From: Gordonia polyisoprenivorans
Lineage (GTDB): Bacteria > Actinomycetota > Actinomycetes > Mycobacteriales > Mycobacteriaceae
Direction: 5' to 3'
DNA: 64,000 bases
Assembly (NCBI RefSeq): GCF_017654315.1
Contig: NZ_CP072203.1
Span: forward strand, 3,038,001 to 3,102,000
A model generated the notes under the pieces. The model had not been told where the DNA came from. It did no database searches and saw only the letters and a list, made by a program, of their open reading frames with translations. Positions 58,035 to 64,000 of this stretch are shown in pieces. A program made the translations under genes and the position numbers. Position 1 is the stretch's first letter; each line of letters opens with the position of its first letter.

Positions 58035-58946
58035 ATGCCTGAACTGCCCGAGGTCGAGACCGTACGTATGGGTCTGGCCGACCATGTTGTCGGGCAACGG
58101 ATCACTGCGGTCGAGGTTCTCCATTCCCGAGCGGTGCGCCGCCATGCGGGCGAATCCGCCGATCTCGCGTCGCGGCTGGCGGGAAAGACCGTCACCGCTG
58201 CGCGCCGTCGTGGCAAATACCTCTGGCTCGACGTCGCCGACCACACCGACGACGCCGCGCTGGTCGTCCACCTCGGGATGAGCGGCCAGATGCTCATCGC
58301 ACGGGCGGGCGCACCCGATCACACCCACCTGCGTATCCGCGCACACCTCGCCGACGGCAACGAGCTGCGCTTCGTCGATCAGCGTACCTTCGGCGGCTGG
58401 CACGTCGACGAGCATGTGCCCGACCCGTTCATGCCCGAGAATGCATCTGCTGCAACGGATTCGGATGACGGAGTGTTACCCCGCGTGCCCGCGTCGATCG
58501 CACACATCGCGCCCGACCCCTTCGACCCGGGCTTCGACACCTCGGCCGTCGTCGCGAGGATCCGTGCGCGACACACCGAGATCAAACGAGCACTGCTCGA
58601 TCAGACGATCATTTCCGGGGTCGGCAACATCTACGCCGACGAGGCCCTGTGGCTCGCCCGGCTACACGGCACCAGGGTCACCGACACATTGTCGCCCAAG
58701 AAGATTCGCGAGCTGATCGATGCGGCCACCGACGTCATGGCGCAAGCACTGAAGGTCGGCGGCACCTCCTTCGATGCGCTCTACGTCAACGTCAACGGAC
58801 AGTCCGGCTACTTCGAGCGTTCGCTCAACGCCTATGGTCGCGAGGGTCAGCCGTGCCGGCGGTGCGGACGGATCATGCGTCGTGAGCACTTCATGAACCG
58901 CAGTTCGTTCTCATGTCCGCAGTGTCAGCGCCGACCACGGATGTGA
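58035..58946 (+). CDS. mutM: Formamidopyrimidine-DNA glycosylase
   Basis: MutM (Fpg) removes 8-oxoguanine and formamidopyrimidines. It has 303 residues with the N-terminal [11 protein letters not shown] (catalytic Pro and Glu), the helix-two-turn-helix near [12 protein letters not shown], and a zinc finger made of CRRCG and CPQCQ. An insert of about 20 residues near 130-150 ([20 protein letters not shown]) is low-complexity and not typical. It lies in the conserved rnc-mutM order. Confidence 0.95.
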   Translation: MPELPEVETVRMGLADHVVGQRITAVEVLHSRAVRRHAGESADLASRLAGKTVTAARRRGKYLWLDVADHTDDAALVVHLGMSGQMLIARAGAPDHTHLRIRAHLADGNELRFVDQRTFGGWHVDEHVPDPFMPENASAATDSDDGVLPRVPASIAHIAPDPFDPGFDTSAVVARIRARHTEIKRALLDQTIISGVGNIYADEALWLARLHGTRVTDTLSPKKIRELIDAATDVMAQALKVGGTSFDALYVNVNGQSGYFERSLNAYGREGQPCRRCGRIMRREHFMNRSSFSCPQCQRRPRM

Positions 58947-59037
58947 CGCGCGCCGCCGGTTGCCGGCGTCGCGGAAGCATCCGCCCGCCCGCGACGTTGG
59001 GTGCCACGAGGACCATGGACGAAGGAGCGAAGTCAGG

Positions 59038-59517
59038 ATGACCGTCGAGAATCACGCCGAGCAGCAGGGCGCGGCCGACAAGGGCGACGCGGCCGCCGCG
59101 CCGCATCAGCACACCGAGCTGTGGGTGGAGCGCACCGGAACGCGTCGCTACACCGGTCGCTCGTCGCGAGGAGCCGAGGTACTCGTCGGTTCCGACGACG
59201 TCGAGGGCGTCTTCACCCCCGGTGAGCTGCTGAAAATCGCATTGGCCGCGTGCACCGGCATGTCCTCGGACCGGCCGCTGTCGCGGCGGCTCGGCGACGA
59301 TTACGACGCGACGATCCGGGTCAGCGGCACCGCCGACCGGGACAACGAGGTGTACCCGCGTCTCGACGAGGTACTCGAAGTGGACCTGTCCGAACTCGAT
59401 CCGGAGGCCGCGCAACGCCTACTCGTCGTGGTTGAGCGCGCGATCGACGCGGTGTGCACCGTCGGACGCACCATCAAGGCCGGGGCCGAGGTCGGCCTGC
59501 GCATCGACACCGAGTGA
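59038..59517 (+). CDS. OsmC-family peroxide-reductase-like protein
   Basis: OsmC/Ohr proteins reduce organic peroxides with paired cysteines. This 159-residue protein has one cysteine in LAACTGMSSDRPL and a second in IDAVCTVGRTI, the expected pair. The first 25 residues are a hydrophilic, Ala/Gln/His-rich extension. The ATG at 59038 has gaaggag upstream. It corresponds to Rv2923c. Confidence 0.9.
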   Translation: MTVENHAEQQGAADKGDAAAAPHQHTELWVERTGTRRYTGRSSRGAEVLVGSDDVEGVFTPGELLKIALAACTGMSSDRPLSRRLGDDYDATIRVSGTADRDNEVYPRLDEVLEVDLSELDPEAAQRLLVVVERAIDAVCTVGRTIKAGAEVGLRIDTE

Positions 59518-59533
59518 GGCTGGACGACACGCC

Positions 59534-59848
59534 ATGACCGACGACGCCGACAGCACCGACCGCACGGACGGCCATGATGCGGTCCGGCTGACCGCCTACG
59601 TCCACGGACACGTGCAGGGAGTCGGGTTCCGCTGGTGGACACGTTCCCGCGCACTGGAACTCGGCCTCGTCGGATACGCCGCCAACCAACCCGACGGTCG
59701 GGTGCGGGTCGTGGCCCAGGGACCGGACGAGGCGGTGCGCGCGCTCGTCGCGCTCCTGCGTTCCGACACGACGCCGGGGCGCGTGGATCTCGTCGTCGAC
59801 TCCTACGACGCCCCGCGCGCCGGTGTGACCGGATTCGTCGAGAAGTAG
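59534..59848 (+). CDS. acyP: Acylphosphatase
   Basis: This 104-residue enzyme hydrolyses acyl phosphates. It carries the signature HGHVQGVGFRWWTRSRA with the catalytic Arg and ANQPDGRVRVVAQG with the catalytic Asn. A short acidic N-terminal extension (about 16 residues) precedes the fold. It lies between the OsmC gene and smc, as does Mtb Rv2922A. Confidence 0.95.
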   Translation: MTDDADSTDRTDGHDAVRLTAYVHGHVQGVGFRWWTRSRALELGLVGYAANQPDGRVRVVAQGPDEAVRALVALLRSDTTPGRVDLVVDSYDAPRAGVTGFVEK

Positions 59849-59897
59849 GCCCGGGGGCGGGCCCCGCGTCGTCTCCAGATGAGTAGGCTGTACCGTC

Positions 59898-62800
59898 GTG
59901 CACCTCAAGTCGCTCACCCTCAAGGGCTTCAAGTCCTTCGCGTCGGCGACCACCCTGCGCTTCGAGCCCGGGATCACCTGTGTGGTCGGGCCCAACGGGT
60001 CCGGCAAGTCCAACGTCGTCGACGCGCTGACCTGGGTGATGGGGGAGCAGGGCGCCAAGGCGCTGCGGGGCGGGAAGATGGAAGACGTCATCTTCGCCGG
60101 CACCTCGGGACGGCCACCACTGGGCCGTGCCGAGGTCACCCTCACGATCGACAACTCCGACGGCGCGCTGCCCATCGAATACTCCGAGGTGTCGATCACC
60201 CGCCGCATGTTCCGCGACGGAGCGGGCGAATACGAGATCAACGGCAGCTCGTGCCGACTGATGGACGTCCAGGAACTGCTGTCGGACTCCGGAATCGGCC
60301 GGGAAATGCACGTCATCGTCGGGCAGGGGCGCCTCGCGGCCATCCTCGAGTCCCGGCCGGAAGATCGCCGCGCCTTCATCGAGGAGGCCGCGGGCGTCCT
60401 CAAACACCGCAAACGCAAGGAGAAGGCGGTCCGCAAACTGCAGTCGATGCAGGCCAACCTGGACCGTCTGTCCGACCTGACCGCCGAACTGCGCCGCCAG
60501 CTCAAACCACTCGGACGCCAGGCCGAGGTGGCACGCCGCGCCCAGACCATCCAGGCCGACCTCCGCGACGCCCGCTTGCGGCTGGCCGCCGACGACCTGG
60601 TGACCCGCCGCGCCGAGATGGCCGAACACACCGCCGTCGAGGACAACATCCGCCGAGAACAGGACGAGGTCTCCGCCGAACTCGACGCCGTATCGGGTGA
60701 ACTCGCCGACCACGAAGAGCATCTCGCACAAGTGGTGCCCGCCGCCGAGGCCGCCGGCCAGGCGTGGTTCACGCTCTCGGCGTTGGCCGAGCGGGTCGAC
60801 GCCACCGCCCGCGTCGCCACCGAACGCAGCCGTTACCTCGATGAGCCGGTCACCGCGTCCAGCGGTCCCGACCCCGACGACCTCGAACGCCAGGCCGATG
60901 AGGCCGCGGAGACCGAGGCAGAGATGACGGCCGCGGTGGAGAATGCCGCAGAGTTCCTCGAAGGCGCCAAAGATGAACTGGCGCAACGTGAACGGGCTGC
61001 CGCAGCAGCCGAGCAGGCGCACCTGGCCGCGGTGCGGGCCATCGCCGACCGCCGGGAGGGACTCGCCCGCCTCGAAGGGCAGGTCGACAATCTGCGGACC
61101 AAGGCCGATTCGGTCGACGCCGAGACCACACGTCTGACCGAGGCCATCGCCGCCGCCGTCGAGCGTTCGCAGATCGCGCAAACCCAGCAGGACGAGGTGG
61201 CCGAGTCGTTGGGTGAGCTCGAAGCCTCGGAAAAGGGCCTCGACGAACACCACGAGCGCTGTGTCAGCGCGCTCAACCTGTCCAACGAGCGCGTGGCGAC
61301 GCTGCAGGCCGAGGAACGCGAGGCCGAACAGCGGATCGCGTCGTTGACCGCGCGCATCGAAGCACTGTCGGTGGGCCTCGAGCGTGGTGACGGCGGTGCC
61401 TGGCTGATGGAGAATGTGGCCGACGGACTCCTCGGTCCCATGTCCGAGCTGTTGACCGTCGACGCCGGCTACGAGACCGCGATCGCCGGTGCGCTCGGCG
61501 GTGCGGTCGATGCGATCGCCGCCGCCGATCCGTCGTCGGCGCTGCACGCCCTCGAGTTGCTCAAAGCCGGTGACGGTGGCCGGGCGTCGATGATCGTCGG
61601 CGGCCTGACCCAGACCCCCTCGCCGCGCACCGACCCGCTTCCCGACGGAGCGGTGTGGGCGTCGTCGGTGGTGACCTGCGCACCGTCCATCCGGCCCGCG
61701 ATCGAGCTGATCCTCGCCGACACGGTCCTGGTGGACACCACCGAGGCAGCCGTCGAGGTGGCCGGAGCGCTCGGCGTACGCGCGGTCACCGGCGACGGCG
61801 ACCGGGTGTCCCGCGCGACCATCGAAGGCGGATCGTCGCACCGGCCGTCGACGCTGGAGGTCCAGTCGGCGATCGACACCGCGACCACCGATCTCGCCGC
61901 CACCCGCCGACGGGTCGAAGAACTCGCCGCCGCCCTGCAGGGTGCGTTGGCCGAACAGCAACAGCGCCGGGAAGCCGCCGAACAGGCACTCGCCGCTCTG
62001 CACGAGTCCGACAGCGCCGTGGGCGGGGCATACGAACATCTCGCCCGGCTCGGACAGGAGATCCGCGCAGCACAGGCCGAGGCCGACCGGCTCACCCGCC
62101 AGCGCAACTTCGTCGAGACCGGCCGCGCCGAGACGGCCGCGAAACTCGACGAACTCGAACAACGTCTGGCACTCGCCCAGGGCGAGGGCACCGACGAACC
62201 GACCGGCGAGGTCGATTCGGGGGAACGCACGCTGGCAGCCGAGGCGGTGGCCGCGGCCCGCAGCGCCGAGATGGAGGCGCGGCTGACGATGCGCACCGCC
62301 GAAGAGCGTCTCGCGTCGGTGCGCGGACGTTCCGAATCGCTGCGGCGTGCGGCGCAGCGTGAACGTGACTCCCGCGAACGGGTGCGTCGTCAGAACGAGG
62401 CACGACGACAGGCCGCCACGGTCGCCGCCGCCGTGGCCGCGTCGGCTGCGGAGGTGTCCGAGCGGGTGGCCGCCGCCGTCGCCACCGCGCAGGCCGGGCG
62501 TGACGAGCTCGAGCAGGTGCGGGCCACCCGCACCGCGGCCGTCGACGAACTCAAGAGTCGCGTCAACACCCTCTTGCAGCGGCTGAGCACGCTCAAGGAC
62601 GCCGTGCACCGTGACGAGGTGGCCCGCGCACAGGCCACACTGCGGATCGAACAACTCGAGGAGCAGGTACTCGAGCAGTTCGCGATGGCGCCCGACGACC
62701 TCGTCGCGGAATACGGGCCGGACGTGCCGATGCCGCCGTCGGCGCTCGAGATGGCAGAGTACGAGGCCGCCAAGGCGCGTGGCGATCAGGTGGTGGCCCC

Positions 62801-63524
62801 GGCGCCGATGCCCTTCGACCGCGCCACCCAGGAGTCACGGGCCAAGAAGGCACAGAAAGACCTCAACACGTTGGGCCGGGTGAACCCCCTCGCACTCGAG
62901 GAGTTCGCCGCACTCGAGGAGCGCTACACCTTCCTCTCCGCGCAGCTCGAGGACGTCAAGGCCGCCCGTAAGGACCTGATGTCGGTGGTCGAAGAGGTCG
63001 ACGCCCGCATCCTGCAGGTGTTCACCGAGGCCTATGCCGACGTGGAACGCGAATTCGCACAGGTGTTTTCGACGCTGTTTCCCGGAGGAGAGGGCCGTCT
63101 GGTCCTCACCGAGCCCGGCGACATGCTCACCACCGGAGTCGAGGTCGAGGCCCGACCGCCGGGGAAGAAGGTCAAACGGCTGTCACTGCTGTCCGGCGGC
63201 GAGAAATCGTTGACCGCGGTGGCCATGTTGGTCGCCATCTTCCGTGCGCGGCCGTCGCCGTTCTATGTGATGGACGAGGTCGAGGCGGCACTCGACGACA
63301 CCAACCTGCGACGCCTGATCAGTCTGTTCGAGCAACTGCGGGAACGGTCGCAGCTGATCGTGATCACCCACCAGAAGCCGACGATGCAGGTCGCCGACGC
63401 GCTCTACGGCGTCAGCATGCGCGGCGATGGGATCACCACGGTGATCTCCCAACGGTTGCGAGGGGTCGACGTACCGGTCGCCGCGACCCCAGATCCCGCG
63501 ACCCCGGAACCCGCGACCGACTGA
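59898..63524 (+). CDS. smc: Chromosome segregation ATPase SMC
   Basis: SMC forms the condensin ring with ScpA and ScpB. It has 1,208 residues: Walker [10 protein letters not shown] at about 35-43, Q-loop, a first coiled coil (about 160-490), a hinge near residues 500-660 ([20 protein letters not shown]), a second coiled coil, then the signature [10 protein letters not shown] and Walker [15 protein letters not shown] Pro/Ala/Thr-rich C-terminal tail of about 20 residues ends it. The start is GTG 59898. The next gene, ftsY, follows as in Rv2922c-Rv2921c. Confidence 0.97.
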   Translation: MHLKSLTLKGFKSFASATTLRFEPGITCVVGPNGSGKSNVVDALTWVMGEQGAKALRGGKMEDVIFAGTSGRPPLGRAEVTLTIDNSDGALPIEYSEVSITRRMFRDGAGEYEINGSSCRLMDVQELLSDSGIGREMHVIVGQGRLAAILESRPEDRRAFIEEAAGVLKHRKRKEKAVRKLQSMQANLDRLSDLTAELRRQLKPLGRQAEVARRAQTIQADLRDARLRLAADDLVTRRAEMAEHTAVEDNIRREQDEVSAELDAVSGELADHEEHLAQVVPAAEAAGQAWFTLSALAERVDATARVATERSRYLDEPVTASSGPDPDDLERQADEAAETEAEMTAAVENAAEFLEGAKDELAQRERAAAAAEQAHLAAVRAIADRREGLARLEGQVDNLRTKADSVDAETTRLTEAIAAAVERSQIAQTQQDEVAESLGELEASEKGLDEHHERCVSALNLSNERVATLQAEEREAEQRIASLTARIEALSVGLERGDGGAWLMENVADGLLGPMSELLTVDAGYETAIAGALGGAVDAIAAADPSSALHALELLKAGDGGRASMIVGGLTQTPSPRTDPLPDGAVWASSVVTCAPSIRPAIELILADTVLVDTTEAAVEVAGALGVRAVTGDGDRVSRATIEGGSSHRPSTLEVQSAIDTATTDLAATRRRVEELAAALQGALAEQQQRREAAEQALAALHESDSAVGGAYEHLARLGQEIRAAQAEADRLTRQRNFVETGRAETAAKLDELEQRLALAQGEGTDEPTGEVDSGERTLAAEAVAAARSAEMEARLTMRTAEERLASVRGRSESLRRAAQRERDSRERVRRQNEARRQAATVAAAVAASAAEVSERVAAAVATAQAGRDELEQVRATRTAAVDELKSRVNTLLQRLSTLKDAVHRDEVARAQATLRIEQLEEQVLEQFAMAPDDLVAEYGPDVPMPPSALEMAEYEAAKARGDQVVAPAPMPFDRATQESRAKKAQKDLNTLGRVNPLALEEFAALEERYTFLSAQLEDVKAARKDLMSVVEEVDARILQVFTEAYADVEREFAQVFSTLFPGGEGRLVLTEPGDMLTTGVEVEARPPGKKVKRLSLLSGGEKSLTAVAMLVAIFRARPSPFYVMDEVEAALDDTNLRRLISLFEQLRERSQLIVITHQKPTMQVADALYGVSMRGDGITTVISQRLRGVDVPVAATPDPATPEPATD

Positions 63525-63598
63525 CACATCCCGACGGACACCCCCGACCGCGAGACCGACGGACCGCAAGACTGACGGAGAACAGGACTAGTGCACCA

Positions 63599-64000
63599 GT
63601 GAACACCGACATCATCATCGGCATCGTCGTCGCGGTGGTCGTGATCCTCGCGCTCATCGTGGTGGGCATCGTGCTCGCCCGGCGGCGGCGGATCTCGCTC
63701 ACCGATCAGCCCGAGCGCCAGGTCACCGACGGCAGCAAGCCGCAGGTCGACAGATCGGGCGGCTACCAGGCCGGGTCGGGTTTCAGTTTCAGCCAGGGCG
63801 GGGCGGGTACCGCCACCGCGCCGCCACCGGCACCCGGCCCGACGCCGACCGTCGAGCCGGTGCTGCCGTCGCAGGAGCGCACCGAGACCGACGGCCAGCC
63901 GGCCGTCGGCGACGACGCCTCCATCCCGCGTGACTCGGTCAAGCGTGGAATCTCCGAGGTCAGCCTCCCCGACACCACCGCCGACAGCGCTCCTGCTACC
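63599..64000 (+). CDS. ftsY: Signal recognition particle receptor FtsY (N-terminal part)
   Basis: The frame from GTG 63599 is open to the window end (134 codons), so the gene is cut by the edge and lacks its NG GTPase domain here. It begins with a hydrophobic anchor (about residues 4-26) followed by ARRRRISLTDQPER, DRSGGYQAGSGFSFSQGG and PAVGDDASIPRDSVKRGIS, which match the N-terminal region of actinobacterial FtsY. Position after smc supports this. FtsY docks ribosome-SRP complexes at the membrane. Confidence 0.88.
   Translation, partial: MNTDIIIGIVVAVVVILALIVVGIVLARRRRISLTDQPERQVTDGSKPQVDRSGGYQAGSGFSFSQGGAGTATAPPPAPGPTPTVEPVLPSQERTETDGQPAVGDDASIPRDSVKRGISEVSLPDTTADSAPAT

Overview
The window looks like one contiguous piece of chromosome from a high-GC actinobacterium of the order Mycobacteriales. 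Gordonia or a close mycolic-acid relative is my best guess. This rests on high GC, many GTG starts, paired ClpP1/ClpP2, a group II truncated haemoglobin, an Rv2466c-like mycothiol-linked DsbA-fold protein, SepIVA, and gene order that matches Mycobacterium tuberculosis (locus tags quoted from memory). The genus is inferred, not proven. I see no prophage, insertion sequence, CRISPR array or rRNA. The region is mostly core genome with small accessory insertions.

Layout. Bases 1-7.5 kb follow the Rv2476c-Rv2468c order: gdh (3' part only), a hotdog thioesterase, a conserved hypothetical, aglA and glbO on the minus strand, an HNH nuclease, a small membrane protein and a DUF5130 protein. Bases 7.7-11.6 kb hold a dicarboxylate symporter divergent from a CitA/CitB-type two-component system. 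Bases 11.6-16.5 kb return to the Mtb order with pepN, the DsbA-fold protein, rpiB and nei2. Bases 16.5-26 kb are accessory: a LysB/cutinase-like esterase, sthA, an L,D-transpeptidase, a secreted LIP lipase, small proteins, a cytochrome P450 with an in-frame stop, and a NarL-type two-component system. Two tRNAs (Gly-TCC, Pro-TGG) follow. Bases 26.5-46.7 kb are core: tig, clpP1, clpP2, clpX, mobA, valS, folC, a DUF4233 protein, uppP, a secreted protein, ndk, rne, rplU, rpmA, obg, proB. Bases 46.6-50.1 kb carry a sir2 gene and ectABC on the minus strand. Bases 50.4-51.5 kb are rsmD-coaD. Bases 51.6-55.6 kb are a SAM-IV riboswitch followed by a polar amino acid ABC transporter and a GNAT acetyltransferase. 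Bases 55.7-64 kb match Rv2927c-Rv2921c: sepIVA, DUF177, rnc, mutM, osmC-like, acyP, smc and the 5' part of ftsY.

How the genes work together. The ClpP1P2/ClpX and trigger factor block handles folding and degradation of proteins. folC, ndk, uppP, mobA and coaD supply cofactors and precursors. rne, rplU, rpmA, obg and rnc serve RNA processing and ribosome assembly. ectABC makes ectoine for osmoprotection. The SAM-IV leader indicates that the 51.8-55.6 kb transporter imports a sulfur-containing amino acid. smc, sepIVA and ftsY serve chromosome organisation, septation and membrane targeting.

The most interesting signals are in non-coding DNA: the SAM-IV leader; a leader before rplU with two overlapping, mutually exclusive helices; four perfect 24-bp hairpin repeats after the HNH gene; hairpins in the long rne leader; and a 15-bp degenerate repeat before mobA. 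Among genes, the P450 with a single internal TAA stands out.
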